From: Nereocystis luetkeana
Taxonomy: Eukaryota > Sar > Phaeophyceae > Laminariales > Laminariaceae
Direction of reading: 5' to 3'
Assembly: GCA_031213475.1 (NCBI GenBank)
Contig: JARUPZ010000023.1
Coordinates: 9,256,157 to 9,320,156, forward strand
DNA length: 64,000 nt
Under the pieces are notes generated by a model. It was not told the origin of the DNA. It saw nothing but the letters and a program-made list of their open reading frames with translations, and searched no databases. Numbering within the stretch: the first letter of the stretch is position 1; each line of letters opens with the position of its first letter. Positions 32,389 to 47,246 of this stretch are shown piece after piece. Position numbers and translations under genes: made by a program.

Positions 32389-35326
32389 TGTGACAAGGTT
32401 GTCAGTGGGAGTCGGAGTATAGAAGTGGAGTACCGGTGTTACTCGCGATGGGCGTTTGGATGTTTCCGCCGGTAGCGACGCCACGGAGTTCTTCCTGCCG
32501 TACAGAGCGTTTCTGTCGTTTGGACTTGCACATGAGAATGACCTCTGGTGGGAGGCAGGCCTCTTCAAACAGGCTGTAAGTGCGAACACAAGTTTCTAGG
32601 TCGCTCGTTTTCGTGGCGACCAGTGTTGTGCGTTCGGTTCTCTGGCGCGGTGTATCCCGCGGGTGCTCTCCATGTCATAGACAGCTACGTTGATGCGGCA
32701 GGAATCGAGGGTGGCTCCCCCCCCTCGGCTCTGATCCTTGGTCTGGGTAACTCAGCCTCTCGCGTTAACTCGCGAGGAAAACAATAATGGCGTCGGGCAA
32801 TCACGCGGTCCGTTGGGGTTAGTGTTATTGAACACAACACTAAAATTTGTAGCGTTCACGGAGGTTTCCGTTAATCGGCGACGTTTCTTCGTGAATGCTG
32901 CATTGAAGGTACACTATCTACTTTTGTAAGTCGGTTGTCGGTGATGTCTTTGTTGATGTTTAGTTCGGGGTCGCTGTGCATGTGACAAGGTCGTCAGTGG
33001 GAGTCGGGGTATAGAAGTGGAGTACCGGTGTTACTCGCGATGGGCGTTTGAATGTTTCCGCCGGTAGCGACGCCACGGAGTTCTTCCTGCCGTACAGAGC
33101 GTTTCTGTCGTTTGGACTTGCACATGAGAATGACCTCTGGTGGGAGGCAGGCCTCTTCAAACAGGCTGTAAGTGCGAACACAAGTTTCTGACACTAGGTC
33201 GCTCGTTTTCATGGCGACCAGTGTTGTGCGTTCGGTTCTCTGGCGCGGTGTATCCCGCGGGTGCTCTCCATGTCATAGACAGCTACGTTGATGCGGCAGG
33301 AATCGAGGGTGGCTCTCCCCCCTCGGCTCTGATCCTTGGTCTGGGTAACTCAGCCTCTCGCGTTAACTCGCGAGGAAAACAATAATGGCGTCGGGCAATC
33401 ACGCGGTCCGTTGGGGTTAGTGTTATTGAACACAACACTAAAATTTGTAGCGTTCACGGAGGTTTCCGTTAATCGGCGACGTTTCTTCGTGAATGCTGCA
33501 TTGAAGGTACGCTATCTACGTTTGTAAGTCGGTTGTCGGTGATGTTTTTGTTGATGTTTAGTTCGGGGTCGCTGTGCATGTGACAAGGTTGTCAGTGGGA
33601 GTCGGGGTATAGAAGTGGAGTACCGGTGTTACTCGCGATGGGCGTTTGGATGTTTCCGCCGGTAGCGACGCCACGGAGTTCTTCCTGCCGTACAGAGCGT
33701 TTCTGTCGTTTGGACTTGCACATGAGAATGACCTCTGGTGGGAGGCAGGCCTCTTCAAACAGGCTGTAAGTGCGAACACAAGTTTCTGACACTAGGTCGC
33801 TCGTTTTCGTGGCGACCAGTGGTGTGCGTTCGGTTCTCTGGCGCGGTGTATCCCGCGGGTGCTCTCCATGTCATAGACAGCTACGTTGATGCGGCAGGAA
33901 TCGAGGGTGGCTCTCCCCCCTCGGCTCTGATCCTTGGTCTGGGTAACTCAGCCTCTCGCGTTAACTCGCGAGGAAAACAATAATGGCGTCGGGCAATCAC
34001 GCGGTCCGTCGGGGTAAGTGTCATTGAACACAACACTAAAATTTGTAGCGTTCATGGAGGTTTCCGTTAATCGGCGACGTTTCTTCGTGAATGCTGCATT
34101 GAAGGTACGCTATCTACTTTTGTAAGTCGGTTGTCGGTGATGTTTTTGTTGATGTTTAGTTCGGGGTCGCTGTGCATGTGACAAGGTTGTCAGTGGGAGT
34201 CGGGGTAAAGAAGTGGAGTACCGGTGTTACTCGCGATGGGCGTTTGGATGTTTCCGCCGGTAGCGACGCCACGGAGTTCTTCCTGCCGTACAGAGCGTTT
34301 CTGTCGTTTGGACTAGCACATGAGAATGACCTCTGGTGGGAGGCAGGCCTCTTCAAACAGGCTGTAAGTGCGAACACAAGTTTCTAGGTCGCTCGTTTTC
34401 ATGGCGACCAGTGTTGTGCGTTCGGTTCTCTGGCGCGGTGTATCCCGCGGGTGCTCGCCATGTCATAGACAGCTACGTTGATGCGGCAGGAATCGAGGGT
34501 TGCTGCCCCCCCTCGGCTCTGATCCTTGGTCTGGGTAACTCAGCCTCTCGCGTTAACTCGCGAGGAAAACAATAATGGCGTCGGGCAATCACGCGGTCCG
34601 TCGGGGTAAGTGTCATTGAACACAACACTAAAATTTGTAGCGTTCACGGAGGTTTCCGTTAATCGGCGACGTTTCTTCGTGAATGCTGCATTGAAGGTAC
34701 ACTATCTACTTTTGTAAGTCGGTTGTCGGTGATGTTTTTGTTGATGTTTAGTTCGGGGTTGCTGTGCATGTGACAAGGTCGTCAGTGGGAGTCGGGGTAT
34801 AGAAGTGGAGTACCGGTGTTACTTGCGATGGGCGTTTGGATGTTTCCGCCGGTAGCGACGCCACGGAGTTCTTCCTGCCGTACAGAGCGTTTCTGTCGTT
34901 TGGACTTGCACATGAGAATGACCTCTGGTGGGAGGCAGGCCTCTTCAAACAGGCTGTAAGTGCGAACACAAGTTTCTAGGTCGCTCGTTTTCGTGGCGAC
35001 CAGTGTTGTGCGTTCGGTTCTCTGGCGCGGTGTATCCCGCGGGTGCTCTCCATGTCATAGACAGCTACGTTGATGCGGCAGGAATCGAGGGTGGCTCCCC
35101 CCCCTCGGCTCTGATCCTTGGTCTGGGTAACTCAGCCTCTCGCGTTAACTCGCGAGGAAAACAATAATGGCGTCGGGCAATCACGCGGTCCGTCGGGGTA
35201 AGTGCTATTGAACACAACACTAAAATTTGTAGCGTTCACGGAGGTTTCCGTTAATCGGCGACGTTTCTTCGTGAATGCTGCATTGAAGGTACGCTATCTA
35301 CTTTTGTAAGTCGGTTGTCGATGATG
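32389..35326 (+). repeat. Nested 592/598-bp satellite array in R3, five copies
   Basis: Copies start at 32389, 32981, 33579, 34177 and 34769, with the same order of variants as R2. Copy 3 has one private change (CAGTGGTGTGCG for CAGTGTTGTGCG) that R2 lacks but R4 shares. Confidence 0.95.
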
Positions 35327-38300
35327 AAAACGTCACCGCTCGTTTAGCACGGCCAAATGGATGTCTCTTAGGTGGGTGGACGAGATTCTCTAGGAGTGTT
35401 GTCTACATGCTGAGATTGTAAAAGTAGAAACGGAGTTTTGATGAGAGATACGGACGGAATTAGCTATTGATAATACCAACGTGCAACAACAACATGGGAA
35501 GATTTGTGACGATTTGCAAGTATGTTGCAGGTTGTCTTTCACGACTTGCGTCTGATAGTCCGTCAAGGACATAGATCCAAGCGCCATTCTTCTCCGCTGG
35601 ACACCGTGAACTCGGGCCTGTTTCACGCGCCCGCGTTTCAGCATCCCCAGAGGGCTACGTATGCTGTGCCCTCGCCATGTTCCGCGTTTCCACGACGGCG
35701 CCTCTTACTAATAGCAGGCCACCGTGATGTGTGACCTGTCTTCTGTGGACTCCGTTTTCGCACAATGATCCATTTTGCTTTCCCGCTCGACCGGGACGAC
35801 CTCTCTATCCTTTCCCTACCTGCCCTTCCGCCGTTGAAAACCTAATGGGCACGGCTCGACCATCCCCTTGACAAAATGAGTAGCAACCACTCAATCGGCC
35901 GAACTCACAGCTGACGTACTCGTGGTAATTTAATCAAATATTCTCGACGTCATTACGGCCGCCGACACTCTCGGACAGTCGGCCTTTGACCTTACCCACG
36001 TGTATTCCACGGACCGATACGTTGCGTCGTGTTGGCAGCCACCCCGTTCAATGTTTTTTGGCAGTGGTTTTCGTCGATATTTTGGTTCGCCAGTGATCAA
36101 TGCTTCGTATTCCTGCACGGGGGAGTGTACACATGGTCACCAATAAGGCTTGAGTTCTGTAAGGACCACTCCGAGCTGGAGCGCATTATGAGCTCGTCAG
36201 ATCCGCTGTCGCACAATCTAATATACCTGGTGCCAACAGGTCGTAGCGAACGTGGTTTGGATTACGCTGTTAGTAGGTGGGAGCGCGAACGGGAAACGCT
36301 GTAAGCTCTCGCTGCCACTTTAGCTAGTTGCACACATAATCCGATAATGAAACAGCACCTGTTGAACTGTGACCCTTGGCGTTTGGCTGAAGCCAGCCTT
36401 TCGAACCTCGAGCCATGTTGCCCGTAGGGCGGGTAGGGTACCAACCATTTCTCAATTAATACATAGCTACACACCTCACCCAAAAACTCGATTCTGGAAC
36501 AAAATGTACCTCCCTCCTTCAAGTGTTGCGTTTCACGGCGGGGAGCTTGGTTCGACAACACCTACCGCCAGCCACCAGCTGGCCACACACAAACACAGAT
36601 CACTCAACTCACGGTCACCAGTACTCGTGTGGACGGCGCAGACGCCGTGCATGAAAGCGTATCTCACGGGTAAGGTCGATCGATCAGCAGCGGCACCAGC
36701 ATCACCACCGCCGCCACCGCCACCACCTCCACCAACCACCACCTCAATATCCCCCCACAGCAACCCGCAACACAGCGCAAGCACAGCCATCAGAACAGCC
36801 ATCAGCTGGCACCGCAACAGTGCTTGGGACAGGGGCGGGAAGGAATAAGAAGACGTCGCCTGCCTATGTGGCAGTACTTCTCGGAGTTGAGTCGCCGGTC
36901 ATGAAGAAAAGCGTCAAGTGCGCGGTAGTCACAGAGTTACGTGCCTCGGGACGACTCCTTGCGCGCAACCAGCAGTGCAGGGAACTCTTCGCGTACAACC
37001 GCGCCGACCCTGCGGCGAGAAATAAAAGCTCCGGGACAAGCAGTCAGCTGTGCCATCTGAACGAGTATTACACCCCCTAGTACAAGGTGGCGATCAAGGC
37101 CAGCCGTCTATCGACATCCACCAGGAAGAAGCGTTCCCTCCCGTGCCGTCGTCGAGTTTTTCTTCTACCATCCCGACCCGTCGTGACAAAACTCACATTG
37201 CGCTTTACCGTCCCGTCTCGTCACCAAAACCTGTGCGTACCGTCCCGTCCCGCCGTGAATGTATAATCATAATGATTCACCGTCCCTTTCCACCGAGGGA
37301 AAAAATAGTTACTGTCCCGTCTCGTTCCGTCGTGAAATGGCCTATTGAGTTGAGTTTTACCGTCCCGTCCCGTCCCGTCGATAAATTGTGCATCCGCTGT
37401 CCTGTCCCGTCCCGCCCCGCCAATGTTTCATGTCTCCATTTTACCGTCCCGTTTTCATTTTTCTTTCCTGTCCAACAAGTCAAAACTGTCCCGTCCCGTC
37501 CCGTCACGGTTCTCAGCCAATGTGACATGCCTGGCTATTATTGAACTCGGGAAAGGCGGATATAATGTTGGCCTTAGCCAGCGGAGTTCGGGGACGAGGA
37601 AGACTCAGTGTATGCAGATGGAGCAGCGATATGTGGGCAAGATCCAAACGGACAAAGACGGCGTATATCACTATTGTTTGTTGTATAAGATCTGCCGCTG
37701 CAATAGCCTCTAGGTAGAGCTAGAGGACACTACTGGCTCTATACGTCTGATAGTTTCTCTTTTCAGCTCGCCTGTCTAGAAAACTGAGCACGTCTCGCTG
37801 GGAAACTTGTGTAGATGTTTCAACAACAACAGTGTATTCAGCGATCTCATTCAACCTCGGTATACACAAAGTCTTCGAAAGCACCGCCTGAAACATTCTA
37901 GTACACCTCGGGCAGATCATGATCTACGGTATAGATCATCCGCTATAGTTCCTCACCTGCCGTTGTGAGAGGTTGTGCAGGATCTGCATATATAATACAG
38001 ATCCAACCCATCAGGGAGTATGTGTTAGAATCATGCAGACTACGTGGGTCCCACCAGGAAACACGATGAGCGGTAGATCATACAAGACCATGAACAGATC
38101 CATCTGGGTTGAAATATCTAGATGAGGTGGGAATTGATAATCTGTCAGAGGTGTTAAAACATGCGATAGACAGACGTACCTATGTTAAGTGTGAAGCAGT
38201 AGGCACTGACTGCTGCTAGCAGGTGTGCCTTTGACTCTGCTCTGGTCACTCATATAAGGAGCCTGACGATGTCAAAAGTTATAGGCTCTTGTATTAGTTG

Positions 38301-39868
38301 CTGCTTGCCCAGTCAGATGTCTTCTGAACGAAGGAGCGACACATTCATCAGAAAGGCAGGCGATAACGCCTGCTAGGTGGGATGAGGGGACGCTTGATCT
38401 AAATCATAATTCCGCAACAGGAGAAAGGGGATAGCATAGCACCAGCCCACCCTGAAGGGTCGCATATGCAGATTCATAGAAAATCAGGCAGGAACCAAAC
38501 CCACCAGGGGAACTCGGAGAATGGGTTGAAGATGCGGCGCTTCACCACCCACTCCCACACCTCTAACTCGTAAGGCTGAAGACAATTACACGTGTACACC
38601 GCGAGGCAGCGAAGAGTGATCCAGCCCACGATGCTGCCGTGAGGCGTGCTTATGCCAACATCAACGCCCACAAAATCGAACGTGTCACACCTATGCTGTT
38701 TCACGCTGCTCTCGACAAAACCAACGCAGCACACCAGTTAACACGTAGTGTCAAACTCCCGGTAGCAGACATACTACAATGTAGTACAATGTGACGACAC
38801 ATGCTGCGACGGTCTAGACTTCGAGCCTGGGGTTCTCGGTTGGGAACTCCCGCTTCGCAAATGCGTTCAGAGAGCCATCACACCCGATAAAACCTCGTTC
38901 GTGTTGGTGCCGTTGTCCGCTGCTTGGGCGGAGAACGAGTGCTGGCGGGGGTCCTTGCCCAGTTTGAGTGATTTCGGCCCTACCGACGACACCAGTGTTA
39001 AGTGTAAGGCAGCATGGATCTAGGGACCGACTACTTCAAGCAGATGTGCCTCTGGCTCTGCTTTGGTCACTTACCAAAAGTGTTTGACAATGTTAGAAGC
39101 TATAGGCTCTTATACTAGTTGCTGCTTGCCTCGCCAGATGTATTCTGAACGAAGGGGCGAGGCATTCATCAGTAAGGCAGGCGATACATTTCGGTCTACT
39201 TGATTTTAATGTGTTTGATTTGTATGTTTCTATCCCATTCATTATATTCGCTCATTTTTATCTCTCTCTTTCCTAGTAGTCGTAACGCAGGTCCGGGGTC
39301 AGAGTAAATGTATGTAAATACTTTCAACGCGATTTATCGTACGAGTGAGGTCGTCTGTTTTCTTTGTGTGTGTATATGTCGACCTTGAAGTTGTACCTAC
39401 GTCTACTGGAAGGGGGAGACTAACGGCCACCATTTTCTTCCAAATTGCGGTGTGTTTTATTTTCCTTTTGATGTTGAACTGCTGGGAAAACCTTTTGGGT
39501 TTGTGGCTGATATGCTGGTATTGATGTAAACTGATACTCTGGGACAGACAGCACGGAACTCGTCTACAACCAAAGAATACCACCGCCGCAAAGAGATGGG
39601 CACCTTGATCAACGTCAGGAAGCAATAAATTACATATCATCAGGAAGTGAAATAGGACTCATAGACTGGCAACTCTATCACACTAGTGTTTCCGTCACCG
39701 TCATTGCCACTACGGCAGCTTGGCTTATATACGCACACAGCCCGAGACAAAAGTAACACTTGTACGGGAAGAACGGTCCACGCCTTAATACAACAGCGGT
39801 AGTCGTGCCTAAAACAGCAGTAGCAAAGCCTGGATCGACAAAACAAAATAGGGGTACGATATACATAG

Positions 39869-40462
39869 GATATAATATGTATATATGTACATGATTATGT
39901 TGTAGCTGCTGCGAGGGAGAAGCATCTACACAGGCGAGAGGAATCCTCCACCCAAGAAGGCTCTGCACGCCCCCGATGCTCTCCCGTCGCCCCCCGCCCC
40001 CCGTCCTATCGTTGCCACTGCCGATATCAACACGGTATCCCCGCAAGCACCACCTCGACAACCACCAACACAACCACGGACACAACCACCAACACCACCA
40101 CCAACGCCACCACCACCATCACCAACACCACCAATACCGTTGACATCACCACCACTACCACTACTACGACCGCAACCACCACTACCACCACTATCATCAT
40201 CGACAGAAAGAGGTTTGCTATCGATAACGTTGCCGAGCCGGTCGACACCGGGGCATGGCAGGTGGTCATGATGATTGTGTCGGTCGCGACCCTCCTGCCG
40301 GTAGAACTCTTCGTCGTGCTCCTGCTGCTCTTTCCGGTCCTGTTCTTCTGTCGTCCCGTTCTGCGTTGGGCTTACATCTCCGTAGAGCCCGGGCATCAAC
40401 GACTTTATCTGGAGATGCTGAAAGAAATCCCACGGGTGCATAACTTTCGATTGTGGGTTTAG
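39869..40462 (+). CDS. Possible membrane glycoprotein segment, R3 copy
   Basis: Copy of the 11379-11972 frame with no difference seen. Confidence 0.35.
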   Translation, partial: DIICIYVHDYVVAAAREKHLHRREESSTQEGSARPRCSPVAPRPPSYRCHCRYQHGIPASTTSTTTNTTTDTTTNTTTNATTTITNTTNTVDITTTTTTTTATTTTTTIIIDRKRFAIDNVAEPVDTGAWQVVMMIVSVATLLPVELFVVLLLLFPVLFFCRPVLRWAYISVEPGHQRLYLEMLKEIPRVHNFRLWV

Positions 40463-43400
40463 CTATCGTAGTGAGTTTGCAGAATCTGCGCGGATTGGCC
40501 GAGACCTGCAGTTATTTATTTACTTGACATCAAATACCTCTGAAAATGTGTGCTTGAGGCAGGGCGAGGGGGGGGGTCTGATTGACCACGCATGCATTTC
40601 GACACGGAGCACCGCGGGGAGGGGGCGGGGGGGGGGACGGGCTCATCGCCATCGTTGGACACTAGCGGGAGAGAAGATTGGTCGGCCACTAAAGTGCGTC
40701 GACAGCATAATACATCCAATTGTTAGTAATTGTTGAGCGCGCGCGGGGGGGGAGGGGGGGGGGAGTACTAGTCCCTAAACACCAAGGATGCACAAAAGTC
40801 ATGCTGCCTGGTGGTCGAGGTATCGTGTACCACTCTGTCCCAAACCAAAAGGCAAACTATAAGGACAGTTATATATATAATTGATCAAAATGTTCCTTGT
40901 AATATCGAACAGATTGATACTTTGCAGGGAAGATCACTCGGAATCTCGTCATTCTACTGTTAGTAATAGCCTGCAAGACGAAACATACACCCCTGGAATG
41001 TACCCTAAATATGTTGACGTTCGATCGAGTAGTGCGGCGGTGATGACTGCGTCGGCCAAAGAGTGGATATAACCCAGACGGTGACCACAACCGCGAGGAA
41101 GAGGGGGGAAATACAGATCAACCGTACGCCCCCCTCCCCGGGGGGGGGGTGTCCTCGATATTATGCATGGCCGGAGTCGTATGACCATGAACCCTCGCAT
41201 CCCTGCAATGCTGGGGGGTGGGGGGGTACTCGATATCATGCATGGCCATAGTCGTATGACCATAGACCCTCGCATCCGTACAATGCCGCGACGGAGAAAA
41301 TCGGGTTTTCACCGACCAAGCAGACACTGCTTGCACAGGAGGCTTCATTGGGGAGGAGAGGGGGGTGTACGCATGTCGTGCACATGGACGTAGTCGTATT
41401 ACTATAGACTTTCGCATCCCTTTAATGCCGGAACGGAGCACTTCGAAGTTTTTTACCCACCAGGCAGATCTAGAGGGGGGTGTACTCATGTCATGCACAT
41501 GGCCGTAGTCGTATGAATATAGACCATTGGTTCCCTTCAACGTCGAGACGGAGCACGTCGGTTTTCACCAACCAGACAGATATTGCTTGCACCAAGCGCG
41601 AAGCGTAACGTGAGGTGCTGGCCGAGTCGCATGAAGGAGTGAAGTGCATCCTACTTACAACCGCTTGTCAATCGGAAATTGCAACGGATGACAGCTTCGA
41701 CCGAATGGGGAGGGGGAGGAGGAAAGGGCGGGGGGAGGGAGGGGGGGGTGTACTCATTATCATGCATGGCCGTATCGTATGATCATCGACCCTCGCATCC
41801 CTACAATGCTGGGACGGGGCACGTTAGCTTTTCACCGACCAGGCAGACATTGCTTGCACCAAGCGCGAAGCGCCGTGAGGTGTTGGGCGAGCCGCATGAA
41901 GGGCGAGCCGCGCCGTACTGAGAACAGCTTTTGAGGCGGATTATTTTGCACATGGATGATAGGGTTAATGAACTAACTTATGGTCTGGTGTGGCCACTTC
42001 GTGAGACAGCGATGGGTTTACGGGGGGATGGAATCAATACCATGCATAGCCGTAGTCGTATGGCCATAGACCGGGGGGGATGGGGGTCATTAGGGGGAGG
42101 GGAGGGCCAGTAGGGGGGTGTAGTCCTATGACTGGACGGGGGGTAGTTCTGGGTGGGGGGGGTCGGCTGAGGAGGAGTCGCCATCGATTGATGTGAGGAT
42201 TGACCTAGAGCTCTCGCTGGCTCTCTCTGACGGGTTTGGTCAGGAAACGGAATAAAACGCCCTGTCGTGCCCGACGGCGCTTTACAATAATTTACGGTAG
42301 GTACACAATGTAGCTGGGTGTGTATGCTTGCTTGCTTGTCCGCGTGGTAGAATGTTGCCGTCACCCGCTTGTCATACACTGGTACCATATAGAGCTACCA
42401 ACAACTCGCTTAGGTTTAGTCTCACGTGCTGCAGTTTGGCCATGTTGATGAGCTCGTACGCCTCCACCAGCAGCCGCTCCAAACTGCCGCACCGCGCCTT
42501 CGCCCTCTGTCCCTCTCGCCACTGACGCCTGCGGTCCAGCAGAATCGTACGAAACGAGGTTTCTTGGTGTTAGCGCAGTTCGTTTCGTTCCTACGCAGGT
42601 GAAAACACGGCTTTTGGGGTGGGTTCATGCAGCATCCTGGACTGCCGACCCCGAACACATCTACAGCAATACATCGGCGCTCGCATGTAGAATACAGACT
42701 TTGAGAAATCCAGTCTAGAACAAAGCTCAACAAATCGAGAAAATACGCAGTCGATGTATGCGTTCGACGTCTATATATGAGAAATAGTAAGGAATGTACC
42801 TATCCCCCCCCGCCCCCCATGCTCGCTCGGGAAAAATAAGGATCTTAGCCTAACATCTGATTTCAGGTTTCCTATACACGAGAAGGCCGAATACTGCATA
42901 CCACTTTACGTGAACACGTACAAAACGATCGGGCTCGTGGAAGAAACATTCGCTTACAGCGGCAGCAGTCAAGGGGGAAGCGCAGGGATTGATCGCCGTA
43001 AGCCATGTGGCATCCGGCAACACGTGGCAGCCGCTGCTAGAAATCTGGGGAAGAAATTGCAGAGCCACGACGAGGCTGGGAGGCAGAATCTCCGGCCGAT
43101 TAGAGAGAGAACGGTATAGCCCCACCGCAGCAAGACACGGAACAAGGGCAGAAAAGCACCACCCCAGCTCCAAAGACGATCTTCAGCATCAACCTCAACA
43201 GAAACTCCAACATCAAGTTCACCATCACACTTAACATTAAGTTCAACATCAAGTTCAACAACATGTTCAACATCAGTTCTAGCAGCAGCTCCTGTTTCAA
43301 AACGCTATCGCGGCTGAGAACACGACGAATGCTGAAGATCCTGTTGAGAGACTGGCACCACAACCACTGGCTGCTCTACGTGTACAATGTACTGTGAGCG

Positions 43401-46400
43401 ACCATGAAGCACAGAGAGAATGCGAGCTTCATGCAAAACGCAAGCCCTAACAAGACGCACAACTAGACGAGAAGGCTTCGTGGGATCGACTGATAGAAAC
43501 ATACACAAATGTTCACCGTACCAGTACCAGAGGATAAACGGAAGAGGATTATATGTTATATGAAGTTGTTGCTGACTGCTGACTGCATTAGGACTGGCAT
43601 CAAACTGCAACAAGCAAACGCCAGCGCATTTGGTGATATCCCTTCAAGCAACAGCTTCCTCACTACAGGACGTCCTTCTGGTTTTCAACACTCTAATAAT
43701 AGCAGCAAAGGCGCGGAGACATGCGACATCGCCGCTTACCGCACACCCCGAACCAGCCTGTCCTAACCCTTGCACTGACCCCATACGCCCCTCACCTCCA
43801 GCCTCCGCAAGTCCAGAAGCCCCATCCAAGACGCCTCGGAGTAGCTCACGGGTGCGCTCGGCAGGCAGCACCACCTCGCCGCGACGAGGCTCGGTAGCGT
43901 CTGCCAAACCTCAATACACCGCTGCCGCTGCCGCTGCTGTGCGTCGGCTTTCGGCATTCGGTTCCCTCCCAGACCACGCCCATTTGACGACGCGTCCCCC
44001 TCCAGCCATTGCAGCAGCTGCACCGGCGCGTACGAAACGCGCATCGTCATGCCCGTCCGCCGGCGCGCCTCCTCCAGGCCTCCGGTCCCGTCGCGGCCCG
44101 TCCTTTCGAGGGCCTCTCAGAACCGTTACTTGGCGCCCGCGGAGGCCGAGGACGTGTTGGCGTAGGTGTACACCGGGGTGCACGGCCAGCCGTCCCCGTC
44201 GACACCAATGAGGTTTATTCCGAAGCACGCGATGGCGACGGCAACCACGGCGTGCGAAATATCTCGCAAGCGCAGCTCGCTTCAGAACGGAAGCGGCGCG
44301 GCGAGGCGGCAAGGCGGCAAGAAGGGGGGCGCGTGAGCGTGGTCGCATAGGCGTGTTCATCGTGCGTGATGTTTTGGGAAGAGGCAGGTAGGAGTGTGGT
44401 AGATCGGTGAGGAGATGTCTGGCCAGCGCTTGTTCGTCGCACTAATGTGACTCGCCTGGAGTCGAAAAACAACCGCACCGAACCATAAAAAACGTTCCAT
44501 GGTCCAGGTGCCTGCGTGGATTGCTTGGTACCCGTCCTCTTTTCTGGGGGAGCCGACAGGCCACCATAGCTGTTTCCAGCTGCGGGCATCGCGCGCGTTT
44601 CTGCGGGAGCCAGCGGAGTGAGCGGTATCTCTTGTGGATGCTTCAAGGCTGAAGCCATCGAGAAACGCCGGCATCGGGAAGCTCTTCACAACTGTCAGCA
44701 CAATTACAGCATGCAGCCAAGGTGGTTCGAGTGTTTTAACAGCATGTACGTCTCGGGTTGGACGTTGGGCGCGATCCCTAGACCCCCAGGTGATTTTCGT
44801 CTGTTCTATTGCTACAAAATATGAACTAAGACCTACGCCAATGGGAAAGCGAAGTATCAATAATTTTTTTGAATTTCAAAGATACCCTCCAGAATTTTTT
44901 AGAACACGCTTCCTATGGGCACGGTGAGAAAAAAAAAAGTTCCAAACTTTTGGGAAAGCCCGAAAAAAGCAAATCTGGGGCCGATGTTGGCGCCAACATC
45001 AGCTTGAGAAAAACTCAGGCCGATCTTTGGTTCGAAGCGGCGAGATTCCGAGTCCATGACAGACGTCGATCGGCAAAACCAAAGACTGCGTCATGAATTC
45101 TGAACGGGGTGCGCTCGTTAGGGGCTCCGACCCACCCTAGGGTCACCGTCTTCACACCATGGCCGGTGTCGTGTGGCGGGGGCTGACGAGGCGTATGATA
45201 AACAAACAATTGGCCGCTGGTGTGCACCAAACAGAAGACAAAACTTCTCCATCCGTCTCAAATGGCAAAAAATAGACTTTCGTTCAGGTTTGGGAGGATA
45301 CCGTAGGACGCCGCCGCTCTCGCCCCCTAGACCATGGACCCACCCGATATCTTCGAGGCCGCCATCTATATTCGTTTGCCTTGTTGCCGGACACCGAGTG
45401 GGTTGCCCGTGGGCTGCGTCTATGTTGAGATCGAGCGTCGATCGCCGCACGAGCTGGTTTCTACCAGCGTGTTGACAATTTGCAAGCAGAAAAAACAAAT
45501 TGCGCCGCCTGCAGCCATTGGAGGAAGAAAAAAAGAAAAAAAGAAAAAATCAAAACTTTTTTTCGCTTTTTTCCCACAGCGGCGGTGCGAGGAAATTTTC
45601 GGTTGTTCTTTGAAGGCAATATGTTTGAAAAAAAACTTTTAAACTTCGCGTTTCCATTGGCATAGGTCTAACCCCGGAGAAGGCAAACTGAGACATGGAG
45701 AACTTGCAGGGACTTTAAACTTTCAGGCCCTTTCGACCCAATCTGAAGGCTGCGATCATATAGTGCGCGTACGTTAAGAACAGTGTGGCAAACAGCAGCA
45801 GAAGATCCATTCGCAGACACCACAGCAGGTACATCAATGATAACAGTGTTAGTGTTCGAAAGAGTCCACAGCTGAACTTAACCAACAGCAGCAGTGTACA
45901 GCACCCCCCCCCCCATTGCCTACCCCAAGATTAACGCGGCAGCGGAGAATGCTGCTGTTTTCTCAAGTAGCTGGGCTACAGCAGTGGGCGCACGGTCAAA
46001 TTGGTGTCCATGCTTCATGTCTTGTTTTTTTTTTCAACCGTGATCTAGAGTAATTTTAGTATAGGGTTTATACTGTAGTTGGTCCCACTGCTGTTGAGCT
46101 TCTCTTTTTTTTTCAACCCAATGTTTTTGTTGTTCGTCCCGATCTGAGCCTATTTTTCTCGACATAATGTTTCTTACCTGCGGGCGCCCAGTACTGCTGT
46201 ACACATGAATACAAGTGCGCATGTTAAATACGTATGATACCAGCATCGTGTCTTGACAACAGAACGGAGAAGTAAAAATCTGCAAAACTCAAATTTGAAA
46301 GTTTGAAAGTCCGCGAATCATCTGCAGAGTATCACCATACGAATATGACCATCAAGTCGAACGTTGAGGCTATGAGTATCATGCGTCGGCACCGTCTCGG

Positions 46401-47203
46401 AAACGCCGTTGTTACACCTTGGAGTCGCACCTTAGACTGCTGCGTCAACAGCATAACATCACCAGGCAAGCAAACACACATCTACGTACGAGTAGTGCAT
46501 CGTCCTCACCGAAAGCAGCGATCGACAGCTCGATCGACGAGATCAATGACTTCGTCCGCATCGGCAGTCCCGCAATCCCTTACGACCACGTGCTTCATCT
46601 GGACGGCGCAGCCCGGCACCAGCTGCGGTGGCGAGCCCACAAGGTACGCCGAGCACCTCTCGGAGGAACTGCCGATGCCAATCGCCAAGAGTATACGAGC
46701 GCCGCAATCGATGGCTCTCTTTGCTTGCGACATCCCATCACGAATCGCCGGTCCCCGCTTCCGGGTAACAGAAGCAGCGACAGCAACAACAACTGAAGAG
46801 ACGGAGAGCAACACGAGCGCTCGCAGCAGTAGTATTTGTGACGCCTGTGAGCTCCTTCAATCGCTAGATCGAGATACACCCTGCTTTAAGTAACGGTGTA
46901 GGCCCTCCACAAGTACTATAGTGCGGCGATGCACGACGACGCGGGTTCGGTGAACATGTTCTGGTCACAGGTCAATGATCAAGTGGCCAAAGCTGTGGAG
47001 GTCAAAGGCGAGGCGCACCGTAGATGTGGCGTTTGTAGCCAAACCGGAGGCGTTCCACGCAAGGAGTTAGGGGTTCCGACGTTTCGACATGTTTCGTTGT
47101 TCCGTTTTCGACGTTTCGACATGGTTCGTTGTTCCGTTTTCGACGTTTCGACATGGTTTGCTGTTTGGATCGAGCATTTTGCCACTCCGCTTTTCCACCC
47201 CTG

Positions 47204-47246
47204 CGCTCCCGGCGCGCCGACCCCCCTGGGTCGGCGCGCCGGAGCG
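47204..47246. repeat. GGCGCGCC inverted repeat, R3 copy
   Basis: Identical to the R1 hairpin. R4 ends before this point. Confidence 0.9.
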